Assembly (NCBI GenBank): GCA_950022295.1
Contig: OX465598.1
Span: 169,526,001-169,590,000, forward strand
From: Bromus sterilis
Lineage: Eukaryota; Streptophyta; Magnoliopsida; Poales; Poaceae
Reading direction: 5' to 3'
DNA length: 64,000 nt
Numbering within the stretch: position 1 is the first letter of the stretch; every line of letters begins with the position of its first letter. Both the position numbers and the translations under genes were made by a program. The notes under the pieces are model-generated. The model was not told the DNA's origin. It saw only the letters and a list, made by a program, of their open reading frames with translations, and searched no databases. Below, in pieces: positions 34,028 through 47,091 of the stretch.

Positions 34028-36111
34028 ATGCCAAGAGCGAACATGCCGCCGCCAGAGAACCCTCTCCTTGGGGAGGCTGTGACCGCACTGGCTCAAGGCA
34101 CAGCTGCGATCTTACAGATGTTGCAGAACCAGACTGCCCAGAGGAATGATCGACCACAGTACACCACTCTGCAGCAGTTCCTCGCGATCAACCCCCCCAG
34201 GTTCTCCGAGGCACGAGACCCGCTGGAGGCGGATGACTGGATCGCAGAGATCAAGAAGCACTTCAATGCAAACACCGTCAGACCCGTCAACTATGTCACC
34301 TTCGCCTCCTTCCAGCTTCAGGGTGCAGCAGCCAGTTGGTACGATACCTACAAGGCCAACAAGGGCGATGCTATCATCACGTGGGCAGATTTCGTCGCAG
34401 ACTTCAGAGCGGCGCATATTCCGAGTGGCCTGATGGACAGGAAGCGTGAGGAGTTCTTGGCTCTGAGACAGGGTGACAGGTCAGTTCAGGAGTACAACCT
34501 GGCCTTCGTCAGGCTCGCCAGGTACGCTCCAGAGGAGGTCAGCACAGAGGCTAAGAAGATAGCCAGGTTCCGTGGGGGTCTCAGCACAGAGATCAAGTAC
34601 GCGCTCACTCAGTGCATTCCCACGTTGTTCTCACAGTTCGTGGATCAAGCTATCCGCCAGGAGTCAGCCAGAGCTGAGTGGGATGCAGACAGGAAGCGCC
34701 AGCGTGAGCACAGTTCCGCAGTGATGATCCACAAGAAGGCAAAGACTTGGGTTACAGAGGCACCACCGCAGAGACAGCAGTACCAGCAGAGGGGGGCAGT
34801 TGTCCGCACTTTTGCCCGTCCTCCCGTCCCAGTTCAGCAGGGGCCTCGCTCTACACCACCACACGCGAGGCCACCCAGGCCGCAGCAGCAGCCCAGGCAG
34901 GGCGTGATCTGCTACAAGTGCAGAGAGCCAGGCCACACGTCTCCCAACTGCACCGACCCGCGCTTTGCTCGGCTCCCACCGCCTCCACCTCGCTCTACTC
35001 CGAGCACCGCGATGGTGAAGGCACAGCCACGTGCACTTCGGGTGAACAACGTGATGCTCTCAGATGCTCGGCAGTCTTCAGAGATCGTTCTTGGTAGGTT
35101 GCTTGTGTGTTCAGTTCCCGCGACAGTTCTGTTCAATTATGGAGCTTCCCATTCGTTCATATCCAATGCCTTTGCTATGTCACTTGACCTTCTGAGAGAG
35201 CAGTTGCCTAAACCGCTCCCAGTTTGTTCTCCGGGCTCTAGAGTGGAGTCTTCCAGGCTTTTTCCAGATGTGGAGATCCGTATTCAGGGCGTTGTGTTCA
35301 TAGCATCCTTGGTTGTCTTGCCTCGTTCCGACATTGATGTCATTTTGGGCATGGATTGGCTTGTGCAGCACAAGGACAATATTGATTTCCCAACCAGATC
35401 AGTGAAGTTGACTCATGATTCAGGTGCAGAAGTCTTGTACACTTTTGGCTCTATGATAGGACCAGCACAGTTGTAAGCTTTGAACGCAGGAGTTGCGCCT
35501 TTGCTCGAAGAGGTCAGAGTTGTCTGTGAGTTCCCAGACGTCTTTCCGGAGGAGTTGCCAGGAATTACCCCAATTCGAGCTATTGAGTTCGTTATTGAGC
35601 TAGAGCCTGGTACCCAGCCGATCTCTCGGCATCCGTACAAGATGTGTTTGAAGGAGTTGATTGAGCTCAAGAAGCAGTTGACAGAGTTGGAAGCAGGCGG
35701 TTTTATACGCGCGAGCACTTCCCCTTGGGGTGCACCAGCCTTGTTTGTCCAGAAGAAGGATGGGACTAGCCGCTTGGTCCAGGACTATCGCGGTATCAAC
35801 AAGAAAACCATCAAGAACAAGTACCCTTTACCCCGCATCAATGATCTGTTCGAACAGTTGAATGGGGCTAAGGTGTTTTCCAAGCTTGACTTGAGGATGG
35901 GGTATCACCAAATCCGTGTTCGCGAAGAGGATATTCCCAAGACCGTGTTCAGCACACGTTATGGGTTGTATGAGTTCACAGTCATGACTTTTGGGTTTTC
36001 AAATGACCCTCCGACATTCATGAGAGCTATGAACTATTTGTTCCAAGAATGGCTTGATGTGTTCGTGATCCTCTACCTCGACGACATTCTTGTCTATTCC
36101 AAGTCAGATTT
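34028..36111 (+). pseudogene. Chromovirus gag-protease-RT (5' part of polyprotein)
   Basis: The likely start is ATG 34028 (MPRANMPPPENP); the frame is open further upstream. Gag carries the retrotransposon gag domain (NPPRF..A.DPLEADDWI, AASWYDT) and a CCHC knuckle CYKCREPGHTSPNC. Aspartic protease follows (YGASHSFI, where D of D-S/T-G is replaced by Y by eye) with VILGMDWL. A TAA at 35474-35476 stops the frame just before RT; RT continues in the same frame (SPWGAPALFVQKKDGTSR, FSKLDLRMGYHQIR, LYLDDILVYSK) to the E2 insertion. Unspliced; gag and pol were originally one frame. Confidence 0.9.
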
Positions 36112-39100
36112 TTTCGGGACCCGGGGTTAGCGTATGCAAGCCTCGCTACAACACAATCATATGGAGAGCCGAGAACCGTACCCACTTGCCTAAGCAGACA
36201 AGGCCAAGCACAGAACGTTCTCGGAAAGCATCGAACGTGAGGGGCATCCCATCCAGGCCGGATGATCAACTGAAATGGGTCCTCATCGTCCGCACACAAG
36301 TCTAAATGATATGGGTGGTGAACTCCCATACTCATAGACAAGTCGCCTCAACCATACTATCGATTGTATTATAACCCTTACATAGACTTACTCCAGCCCG
36401 ATCACTTAGTCGGGGTCTAGAGCGGGCTCGATCATACATCAAAGTGTGCACGAGACAGAGTCTCGAACAATCGCATCGCGATGCCCCAAGATGCGCACAT
36501 CTAAGGGCCACTTGGTGTATAAAAGACCGCCAGCCAGATCACAACTAAGGTCTCGAAAACCCATACTAAGACATGCATGTTATAAACATACACGCAACAC
36601 ACATGTCTAGTATGAACAGCATGTATCATTGCAATTCTCTACAAAGTATACATCTTTATTGATAACTCTTACAGAGTGCACACAGAGATCACAAGAATGT
36701 GATCCAACATTACAACCGACAAGCGGAAGCAAAGTAGGTCTGAGTACAGACAAGTTTAACAAATGGCTTAGAGAAGCCTTATAAAAAAAACAAGCCCTCC
36801 ACGAGGGAAACAGTCGTCTGACTGGGACTACACTAGCTTGGTCTTGGTCTGAGTCTTCATTCTTCGAGCTTCGGGGAGAAGCCACCTTCGGGGTTGGTGG
36901 TTTCATCTAAAACATAGAATAAGAAAATGTGAGTACAAAGTCGTACTCAGCAAGACTTACGTAGGAACCATACTACTCATGCACATGTATCAAGGTAAAG
37001 GGAGGTGGGGTTTCACTTGCAGAAGTGCCAGCTTTGACTTGGCTAGTCCTGAACTACGAGTACCAGACTTGAGGTAAGAAGCGTACATGAGTCCACTACA
37101 TCTCTTCAACCAATTACACCACTATGGTTACTTCCTCGACTTCCCCACGAGAAGCACACCATAGCACTCACGCTTATCTTGGTGTGTTTTAGAAGTATCC
37201 GGTTCAAGTTGTCTAATAATCAAGCACAGCTCTCCAAGTTGTCCCTTACCGCGGACGCGGCTATTCGAATAGTTTATTAACCCTGCAGGGGTGTACTGCT
37301 ACACACATGAAACTATCAGTTACCGCCTTTGTACTAGACACCGTTCAAGAGGTGCCGGCGAGGATAATTCCCACAACTTTTACCTCACAGCCAACTCAAA
37401 TTCAATGGAGACGCCTATCTGGGCTGGAATCCACATCGTGAACCCGGCTGGTTTACCGATGTGGTCCCAGAAGATGTGTGCAGGGTCCCAAGACGGTCTG
37501 AAATAGCCGTTCTTCCACTTCGCAGACCGTGCCATAGACCTACCAGAACTCTGAACTAATGCGACTCATTGAACTGAGAAGGGGTGAGTTAGTAGGTTGA
37601 GCGGGGGTCCATGTGCCCAACATGTGGTAGTACTCTTCGTCTTGGATCACCACACAAGAACTCGGGCTTAGGGCGGTGTTCAACGAGACAACCCACTGTG
37701 TACTCCTACACAGGCTCTCATCGTTCACCTTGTATTACGGTAGATTCACCAACACATTTCACTTTCATCAACACCATGTTTACCATCATCCCGACTCACA
37801 TCAAAAGCAACCTCATTGTATCACTAAGCATGCAATAAGCAGTAACAGTTGCAGGGGCCACATGATATCAACCAACTCCTACATCTGCTAGGATTGTGGT
37901 TTTCTTACTACTGTGACAAGGTGATAGGTCATGCAAAGGATATGGGTTCAACTATGCGGTAGAAACGTTATCATGGTGATCATCCTAAACAATGCGTAAG
38001 CGGGACATGAGAGGGAAGTGGGATTTTATAGACATGATCAATGGGGGTTTGCTTGCCTTGCTGACGAGGTTCGGGTTCGGGGTCTTCAACGAAGGGGGCA
38101 GCCTCCTGTTCCGGTTCCACCTCTACTCGACAAACAACAAACAAGGTAGCAAAGTAAATACAATGCACAATCACATGATGGAAGGTTGAAACTTGATGTA
38201 TATGCTTTGATGTGTGAAGCAATTCCATTTAAATGGAGTATATTGCAAAATGAATTGCAAATTCAAACTCCAATTTGAATTCAAACATAGCCAAGTTACA
38301 TGTGACATTGTTTGATCAATTTGAATCATTTTGAAATGTGTATGATATGCCTCTGATGTGTGGTTGAAAAGTAGCATGTTGCCATGGTTCAAAATGCAAA
38401 AGCATTTGAATTTAATTTGAATAAATTCCAATTAAATCAAATGACAAATGCTACTGGTCCCAAATTAAATTCAACTCAAACATAGTTGAAAGTTGGATTT
38501 TTGGATAGCTTATTTTCTCCTGATCATTTTTCATATATTATTTTTCCAATTTGGAGTTAATATGAATTTTCTATGAATTTCCAAAGTTTGGGCTAAATTC
38601 TGGATTTTTTGGAATTTCTATAAATCATTTCTAAATTTCTGGAATTTCATTTACTGCGTCATGCTTGCGCAAGGCTGACGTGGGGGGGGTCTGACGTGTG
38701 GGCCAGGGTTTTCAGCCTCTGGGTTAATTAACCCGGCTGTTTAATTTAACCAGTGGCTTAATTAAGCCACTGGGGCCCAGTGTCAGTGACCTAGGGTCAC
38801 TTAACCCAGGTGGGGTTAAGCCCCTAAACATGGCCACGTCGACGGCCTGCCGGCGGCTAAACACCGGCATCACAGACGCGGCGGTGCTCTGCTATCTCCT
38901 CCTCCTGGCCTCCATTCTCTGCGCCAGGACCACCATTCGAAAGCCCGCGATGAGCCACGTCGATAGCACCACCTGCACGTCGCCGGGGAGGTCACAGACG
39001 ACGGCAGCTTCGACCGCGGCGGTGATCGGAGCTACGGCTTGGAGTTGCACTCGCAAAACAGGCACGGGGCGAGGCAAAAGGGGGCTCGTTCGACGCACAA

Positions 39101-40233
39101 GATCACCAGGATGATGATGCGCGCAATGGTTGAGTCGATGGAGCAATGGGGCGACCTCAGTGTCAACCATGGCAGCGACATGCTCCGGCTCTCATGGCAG
39201 CTCGGGGTAGAGGACGAATTGGAAGGGGGAAACAGAGGGGATCGATGCACCTGCTCACCACGGTTGCAAAGAACGCGACGGCGAGGTCGGGGGTGCCTTG
39301 TCGGGGACGAATTTGTCGATGGCGCGCGGTGGCCGGAGGAGAAGACGAAGAAAGGGACGTCGGCTACAGAGCTCCGGGGCTCGATTCCTTCTGCCAGAGG
39401 AGGTAGTCGTCGTCGGGGAGCACGTCGGACACTTTGTCTTGCCCTGAGGAGCTCACTGGCCGCGTGGGCTCGGAGCCATGGCGACGGCGGTGCTCGGTGG
39501 TCATCGGGTTTCGCAGTGGGAGAGCACGGGGTGAGCTGGGGGAGGGGAGAGTGGATCGTGGAGTCTTCCAGGCGTCCACGGACACGCGATAGGGACGAGG
39601 GGGAAGCAGCTGCGTGGACAGGCTCTTCGGCGGCGTCGGTGGAGTGCTGCATGCATTCCACCGAGCAGCTTCGAGGCGTGGGGAGGAAGACGCCAAGGAG
39701 GGAGGTGGGCCTGGGCTGTTGCTGGGCTGCGGGGGGGTAAGTTGGGCTGCTTCGTCTTTTCCTTTTTCTTTCTGTTTAATCTTTCCTTTCTTTTTTCTGT
39801 AAATTTGTTTTGTCTCTGATAAAAATATCAAACCATTTTATAAAATGCTGAAACTTTTTATGTGGCATCACAATATACTAGGCTAGCCACTTGTAAAGTT
39901 TGAACATTTTTAAAATTCAAATAATTTGAATCTTAACTCAAATAGGGGTTTTTGATTAATTCCAAAGCACTGTTTGAATATTTGAAAAATCCCTGAGCAT
40001 GGGGTGGGTCCCACATCACTTGATATGTGATCACACTCATTTATAAGACTTTTCAAAAATATAACATGAATTTTTGGAGAAGATTTTTATCTGGCCTTTT
40101 GAATTAATTCATCTGGGGGGTTCCTTCTCCCATTTTGCTTTTATTTTTTATTTCAAGGATTTCTTTTGAAATTTTTAACATGATGCAAGTGACTTGCTAA
40201 CCCTAGCACATTACCTAACAGAGGGTTCTGACA
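36112..40233 (-). repeat. Solo LTR E2 (4.1 kb, same family as E1)
   Basis: Plus-strand ends ttttcgggacccgg (TG altered) and GGGTTCTGACA. It aligns with E1 over its length. Host pol reads YSK before it and TEAEHEEHLR after. The right flank is GAGGC; the left flank is GATTT, as if GAGGCTG had become a T run, so the duplication is imperfect. Solo LTR, minus orientation. Confidence 0.85.
36857..39661 (-). pseudogene. LTR-embedded ORF, E2 copy
   Basis: Minus strand: candidate exon 1 39661-39259 (gt donor cgtg|gtgagc, phase 1), exon 2 38122-38057 (EPEQEAAPFVEDPEPEP, GC donor cagcaag|gcaagc), exon 3 36906-36857 ending SPKLEE then TGA. The exon 2-exon 3 junction and frame are the same as in E1. The exon 1 region differs from E1 in sequence and phase, so its model is uncertain. 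Confidence 0.35.
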
Positions 40234-40238
40234 GAGGC

Positions 40239-42536
40239 TGAACATGAGGAACATTTGCGCTTGGTGCTGCATAAGTTAAGAGAGCACCGGTACTATGCCA
40301 AGTTCTCCAAGTGTGAGTTTTGGCTGGACAAGGTCAATTTTCTGGGCCATGTCACTCCGCTGAGGGGATTGCGGTTGATCCAGAGCGAGTCTGCACTATT
40401 CAAGAGTGGGCTCCGCCGAAGAACGTGAAGCAGCGAAGGAGTTTTCTCGGCCTCGCCAGTTATTGCAGGAGGTTTGTGCAGAATTTCTCCAAAATAGCGA
40501 AGCCAATGACTGAATTGTTGTGCAAGGACAAGCGGTACACTTGGTCACCAGCTTGCCAGTCATCCTTCGAGGAGTTGAAAGAGAAGCTGACCACAGCCCC
40601 AATTCTCACGCCGCCAGATGAGTCACGTCCTTTTCAAGTGTTTTGTGATGCCTCCTTGCAAGGTCTGGGCGGAGTTTTGATGCAAGGCGGGAATATTGTG
40701 GCTTATACCTCACGGCAGTTGAAGACGAGTGAGAGGAATTATCCCACGCACGACTTGGAGCTTGCAGCAGTTGTGCACGCTTTGGTCACTTGGCGACACC
40801 TCCTCCTAGGGAGGAAGGTAGATGTGTTCACCGACCACAAGAGTCTGAAGTACTTGTTCACTCAGCCAAATCTGAACTTGAGGCAAAGAAGATGGCTTGA
40901 AACAATTACTGAGTACACATTTGATATTCAGTACACGCCTGGGAAGGCGAATGTCATAGCTGCTGCGCTGAGCCGCAAGGGAGATTGCAATAATATCCAG
41001 GTGCAAAAGATCCACCCTGATTTCTGTGAGTCCTTTCGAAGGCTCAATCTCGAGCTAGTTCCAGCAGGCTATCTTGCCAACCTTGTGGTAGAGCCCACTA
41101 TCCATGAGAAGATTCGTGAAGCTCAGTCTGGCAGCTCCATGATACGGAAGATCAAACAGGGTATTGCCGCCTCAGTTCCAAAGTACGGATGCTTTTCAGT
41201 GCATAATGACGGCACCGTGTTGTTCGAAGAGCGAGTTGTGGTTCCCAAGGAAGGAGATCTCAGAGAGGTCATCATGAAGGAAGCCCATGATTCCAAGCTG
41301 TCTATTCACCCTAGCAGCACAAAGATGTATCAAGATCTCAAGAAAAGCTTTTGGTGGACTCGTATGAAGCGGGATGTTGCCCGGTACGTGTCTCAGTCTG
41401 ATGTGTGCAGGAGAGTGAAGGCACAGCACCAGAAGCCTGCAGTGTTGCTTCAGCCACTTGAGATTCCGGAGTGGAAATGGGATCATATAGAGATGGATTT
41501 CATCACAGGCTTCCCCTTGTCACAGAAGAAGAACAATGCCATCTTTGTTGTCATTGACAATCTTTCCAAAGTTGCCCACTTCTTTCCAGTGAAGGACTCC
41601 ATTTCAGCAGCTCAGTTGGCGGATTTGTACACCGCAAGAGTTGTATCTTTGCATGGCATTCCTAAGAAGATCAGTTCTGATAGAGGCAGCCTTTTCACCT
41701 CTAAGTTCTGGAAGGACTTTCAAAAGGCGATTGGTACGACAGTGTTGTTCAGTACCGCTTATCACCCTCAGACAAGTGGGCAAGTCGAGCGCGTGAACCA
41801 AATCCTCGAGGACATGCTTCGGGCATGTGTCATCTCGTTTGGCATGAAGTGGGAAGAATGCTTGCCGTATGCTGAGTTCTCTTACAACAACAGCTATCAG
41901 GCAAGTCTGCAAGCAGCGTCGTTTGAATTCTTGTATGGCCGCAAGTGCAGGACACCTTTGAACTGGTCCGAGACAGGTGAGAGGTTGCTGTTCGGTCCAG
42001 ATGTGATCCAAGAGGCAGAGGACAGAGTGAAGATTGTCCGACAGCACTTAAAGGCAGCACAGTCTAGGCAGAAGGCCTATTATGACAAAAGGCACCGTGG
42101 TGTAGCGTTTCAGGTTGGTGATTGGGCGTACCTGAGAGTGTCTCCATTGAGGGGAACTCACCGCTTTGGCATCAAGGGAAAGCTCCCTCCAAGATTTGTC
42201 GGACCTTTCCGCATCCTTGAGACTAGAGGACCTCTTGCCTTTCAACTCGAGCTTCCAGAGAGTCTGTCCATGGTGCATGACGTGTTCCATGTGTCACAGC
42301 TAAAGCAGTGCTTCAAACAGCCAGAGCAGGCTGTTGACTTGGGCGAGATACAGCTGAGTGCGGACCTTTCCTACTCAGAGCGTCCAGTCCGTGTCCTTGA
42401 GACGTCCGAGCGCAAGACTCGCAACAAGACCGTCAAGTTCATGAAAGTCCAGTGGGCACATCATTCGGAGAAGGAAGCAACGTGGGAGCGCGAAGATCAT
42501 CTCCGTTCTGACTATCCTGAGTTGTTTCAGGCTTAG
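40239..42536 (+). pseudogene. Chromovirus RT end, RNase H, integrase, chromodomain
   Basis: After E2 the RT thumb resumes (EHRYYAKFSKCEFW), then a lost base near 40350 shifts frame. From about 40353 the frame is open to TAG 42534-42536, over 720 codons: RNase H (FCDASLQGLGGVLMQ, FTDHKSLKYLF), the HHCC zinc finger, integrase catalytic residues in MDFITGF, SSDRGSLF and PQTSGQVERVNQ, the GPFRI..R module, and a C-terminal chromodomain (KVQWAHHSEKEATWE). The chromodomain places it among chromoviruses and would guide insertion by binding histone marks. The long open frame suggests a young insertion. Confidence 0.93.
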
Positions 42537-42557
42537 ATCTCGGGACGAGATCCTGTG

Positions 42558-42572
42558 TTGGTGGGGGAGTGA
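42558..42572 (+). promoter_or_regulatory. Chromovirus polypurine tract
   Basis: ttggtgggggagtga directly before the 3' LTR start TGTAACAGCCC; primes plus-strand synthesis. Confidence 0.88.
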
Positions 42573-43309
42573 TGTAACAGCCCATGTGCAATAAATAAAA
42601 ATCACCATGAGATTCTACTTTGTCTGTTGACTTTGTAACTTGGCATGATGCTAAACTTTATAATTTCATGTGATGATTTAAATTTTCATTGGGATTGGAG
42701 GCCATTTGGTTTGTTTGGGATTGCATCCAAAATGGTTCAAGAAGGGTGTCTAAAGAATTTTAATTGTTGCATGCATGCTCTCCTTGACCCCAAACTTGGC
42801 ATACCCAATTCTTTGCCCTTCCCAAGTTTTTCAAAAGCCTTGCAACATTTTTGCCAACTCTAAAAATGTGGGACATAGTTCAATGTTCTTTGAATATCAA
42901 AAATGCCCCCACATTTTAGTTGCTCAAAATTTGGCCTAACCATTTTTGTAAAATGGAGAATAATGCAAGGATCCAGAAACATATTTTTATATGTTTTTCT
43001 CTTTTGTGGATTGCCCACAAAAACTCCTGGGATTTTATGTTATATTTTTAATGGAAAACCCCTCTTTTCTTTTTCTTCTCTCCCTGGAGGAATCCAGCAG
43101 GCCGGCCCAACTAGGCTTCCCCTTGTCCGCAGCCCACCTGGGCCTGTCCAGCGAAGCGGTACGTGGGAGCTATCGTGGTCGCCCGATCTCCATCGCACGC
43201 CCCTCCTTCGTCGCCTTTCCACGATGGAGAGGTCCCCGCCGGACTCCCTCTCACAGCCAACCGGAGCATCGACGTCGATGCAGCCGACGTGGATAGGAGG
43301 CCTCCCTCT

Positions 43310-43316
43310 TATTTAA
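43310..43316 (+). promoter_or_regulatory. TATA-like box, chromovirus 3' LTR
   Basis: TATTTAA; the first ATG downstream on the plus strand is 43515, the start of the predicted LTR gene. Confidence 0.5.
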
Positions 43317-43514
43317 CCCGAGCTCCCGAGCCTCCCAGGACCCCTAGGGTTCCCTTCCTCCCAGCAGTTCCACCTCGCCGCCGCCGGGGTGGTTTCCCCT
43401 CTTTGTTTCTGTCCCGCCGTGCTCCGGTGAGCCCCGCTGCAATTCGCCGCCGTCCCGCCGTATCCTTGACCAAGCGCTCGTCTGCACGGACCTTGAGCTC
43501 AACTCACTCCATTT

Positions 43515-46500
43515 ATGTGTCCAGATCGGAGCCCGGAGGAGCGAGACGACCCCGCAGCAGAGAAGGCCGCCGCGGACCTCTTCATCCCCGACGACGGCCA
43601 CAGACCCCTTCCTCCTCTACGGCAAGGCTGGTACGCATGTTGCGACCCACAAGGTGAGCTGATGCCCGCACCTTTGCCCGTAGCGCCGTGTAGCAGTCTG
43701 TCCACGATAACAGTAGCGGATCCGCCGCGTTTGAACATCGCCGGCGAGCAATTCGAGGACGCCGTGCCATGGCATGCCTCGGGTGCTCCCTCGTGTGCTC
43801 CTAGAACGTCCAGAGCGCGCCTTTGGCCCTCAAGGACCCGCCTTTTCGAGTGTAGTAGAGTTTGGCCGCCCGCCTCTGAATGTGCTTGCCACTGTAACGC
43901 AGCGCCGCCGCGATTTCAGTGGAAGTTGGCCACCGTTCCGGTGAGATTCGGGCCATGGCAGGGGTACCCACGAGTTCGTGGTGATGCCCTCTAGGAGATG
44001 GAAGTGACCCCATGGCCAGAGGTGCCATGAGCTCGACGTGCGCATCGTCCAAAGTTGGGACTTTTGTTCAGTCACTCTGAAGTTCAGAACCGTCGCCACC
44101 GTGCTGTTCCCGTGAGGTTTGCGAGTAGATGAAGTGGAGTTGGAGACCATGGCGAGTGCCCCTGCGTAGAGCAAGGTTCCCTCTCGGGTTCTTCTCATGG
44201 CGGGATGGCAGGAGCATGCCTGTGCATGATGCGAGGTTCGCCGCAGTTACGCGCCGCGACGGGTTTAGACGACTGCAGGTGTTCGTAGTTCAGAACAGTG
44301 GAGACTGAAGCTTACCTAGCCTGGAACGCTTCTCGTTTCAGAAAACGGTTCGTAGCGCAGTTGTAGCGAGCAGCAGCGGGAAGCAGCGGGCGTGGGTTCG
44401 AATCCCGCGCGAGGCATTCGCCTCCCCCCTTTTTGGATTTTAAGCAGAGGCTGACGAGCGGGCCCCTCATGTCAGTGGGGATGCCCAAGTGGAAGTGGGA
44501 TGAGCCCACTGGTGGGTTTGGAACTGGTCCAGTGCGCCCGAGGCCAGCCCAAGTGGCTCCGCCCTCTGTTTTTTTTTCTTTTGGATTTTTTTCCTTTTTT
44601 TGTTTGTGTTCAACTTTGAGTTTGAATTCAAATTCAAACTGAATTTGAACCTTGGAGATCTTTCACCTCAAATGTGGCATCCCATATATGTTTTTGGGGT
44701 AGCTTGAGCCACTGATCATCATGGTGAGGTCCATTTTTGCACTTTGCCCCTCTAAATTATTTGAGTGTGGAAATTTTGCAATTAAGCCCTCCTTTTATTT
44801 TGTTTTTGTCAAGTTTTTCCCAAATTCAAAAATGGCCATGCCATATATGATTTTGAGGTAGTTTCTCCCAAGGATTTGCATGGTGATAGTGGTTTGTCCA
44901 TTTGAGCCTTTTTCAAAATGCATCTAGTGCAACCTTACACTCAGGACCCAAGTTCCTGTCCATGTCATCTTCATTCTTGCATCTTTGAAAACCAGCCCCT
45001 ATGCATATTGTCATATGCAATGTGGCTGGGTTCCTTCTTTTGTTGCACCTTTCTGATGTCAAGTTCATCGACATCCCTCCGTCTCCGGAATCGATGTTTA
45101 CTTTCTTGTTGTTTTTATTGCTGTTAATTGCATCGTTGATCATGTCATGTTTCCATGTTACTTACACCCAAAAATAAGGCTAAGACCAAAGCCATTTTTA
45201 CGTAAATAAATTGCATATGAAGTTGTTGACGTGTCGTCACCACCTTCATTTGAATCTGACTAGATAGGGTCACATCATGTCAATTAAACTTGATCATACC
45301 ATCTTTGCCTGTACATTGTACCCGTTGCTTACTTGTGTGCCTTTTCCTTGCCGGTACTTCACGTTAGCACCTGAGACCGCCGAGGAGACTTACGTGGAGA
45401 TTTCTGACACCGAACCCGAGGACCCTGCTGCGTCTGCTTCGACGACCGATTACCCAGGCAAGGGGAAAGTTTATACCATTACTTGATACCTTTCTGCCTA
45501 CCTGCCTAGTTGTAGCCTAGAACGATTGTTTGATCCTATCCACTTTGCTTACGCCACTTTCAAAACCCAAACAGCCATGATCCCCACATCCTAGCAAACC
45601 TTTGTATTGCTAAGTTACCGTTGCTCAGCCATTGCTTAGTATGAATAGGAAAACTTGCTGCTTACCCTATGCTATGGTTTGGGATATCATGTTATTTAAA
45701 GAAGTTGGTTGATATTTATTATTGATGATGTTAATTTATACTTGAAGAAAGATGGGAGACCAGGCTGTTCCCGCCGGGTGTTTTGTTCCATTTGAGTCAC
45801 CTAGGTCCCGAGTTCCGGGTATTGTGTTTCTTGACGAGCGTGCCTAATCGTGTGTGGGATTCTATGGGGTCCCCTTGTCTTACCTACCTAGCTTCGTATG
45901 GTTCTAGTGGTGGCCCGAGCTGATTTACTATTTGCAATGTGTGTGTGCTGGTGGTACCCCAGTTGTTTAAAAAGCACCTTGGGACAGGACTTGTGCCTTG
46001 GCTGGCCCACCTTGTCCGGCTGAGGACCCGGTGTCCCATGTGTGATTAACCGGGTATCCAAACCTGCGACAGACGGTAGAGGCCGATTCGAGAGCGTGGC
46101 CAGCTTTTGAATTGGGTGTCGACTCACCGGGGGCCACCCGGAATTGTGCGATGTTAGATAGAGGGACTCTGACGTTCCGGAGTTTCAGGCGTTTACCTAG
46201 CCAATTGGAAACCGGGCATACATGCGAAGCCTATGATGGGCAGTTGGTACACCCCTGCAGGGTTAAATCTTTTCGAAAAGTCGTGTCCGCGGTTATGGAC
46301 GACTTCAGACCTACTCCTTGTTCATAGAATAACATCAACTCGAATCATAATTAAAACTTGCCTACCGTGTGAGTGCCTTGGTTGCTTTTCTTCGTCCAGG
46401 GGGACCGAGAGAAGATCCAGGTTGTGTTATGTTTGACGTAAGTAGGTGGTTAGCAGACTTATGACACGATGTCACGTGTATTTCTTGGATCTTACCTCTA

Positions 46501-46741
46501 TTCTAATAGAACGATAGCCACCATATATGCTAGCGCGGATGCAACTTTTACCTTTATCTTGTCTTACCATAGGAAGTTACGTATCCTGTAATGATATAAT
46601 CTCACCCCTGTTTTCCTTTTGTGCTTTTACTGTTTTGCCTGATCGGCCGCTGCAGTGGACTACTACCTTGACCCGAGCACTGGACGATACTTCATGGAGG
46701 TTCCCCCGGAGGATGACGATGACGACGACCTCGTTCAGTAG
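43515..46741 (+). CDS. Predicted three-exon LTR-embedded acidic protein gene (intact copy)
   Basis: Function unknown; best-preserved copy. Exon 1 43515-43653 (139 nt) begins at the first ATG below the TATA-like box, reads MCPDRSPEERDDPAAE and ends cacaag|gtgagc. Exon 2 45368-45457 (90 nt), between gttag| and cccag|gcaagg, reads YVEISDTEPEDP. Exon 3 46656-46741 (86 nt) follows ccgctgcag| and ends MEVPPEDDDDDDLVQ then TAG. Both introns are phase 1, total 315 nt, 104 aa, strongly acidic. Intron 2 uses a GC donor. Exon 3 is followed by about 350 bp that look like a 3' UTR within R. Similar architecture in three other LTR families argues for a real coding unit; splicing is unproven. Confidence 0.55.
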
Positions 46742-47091
46742 ATCCTATAGTTGGGCTTCGACGATCCGTGGATGGGCTCTTAATGTGCAGCCCTCTCTAG
46801 GGCAATTTGGATTTTGACCGTACTCGGTCGTGTTTGTCTTCCGCTTGCTGCATGATATTCTGTTGGGTCCATGGACCTCGGAGATGATGTATTAATTCCA
46901 GTGGCGATGTATGCCCTGGACTCTATATATTTATGTCTTAGTTTAAAGTTCATTGTTCTTATACTTGTTGTCGAGAATCCGGCAGCGACACGAGTGCGAG
47001 TGTCGTGAGTCGGTGGCCTTTTATGCGCTACTAACTTGAGCGGGATGTGAAAGCGACTAACTTGAGTTAGCACCGCATCGGGGGCCTTACA

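Larger units (their letters stand above)
28823..47091 (+). mobile_element. Tekay/Del-type chromovirus (Ty3/gypsy), near full length
   Basis: Two 4.5 kb LTRs (28823-33343, 42573-47091; TGTAACAGCCC..GGGCCTTACA), TSD ACAAC at 28818-28822 and 47092-47096, PBS at 33347, PPT at 42558 and plus-strand gag-pol ending in a chromodomain. Net length is about 14.1 kb without E2. The long LTRs recall, from memory, barley Sukkula/Erika-type elements; a homology search would settle the family. One nonsense codon, one frameshift and the E2 insertion make it inactive. Confidence 0.93.
42573..47091 (+). repeat. Chromovirus 3' LTR
   Basis: 4519 bp, collinear with the 5' LTR. It retains the intact version of the predicted LTR gene, the tRNA-like module (44347-44416) and the palindrome block (46247-46303). 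Confidence 0.93.
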
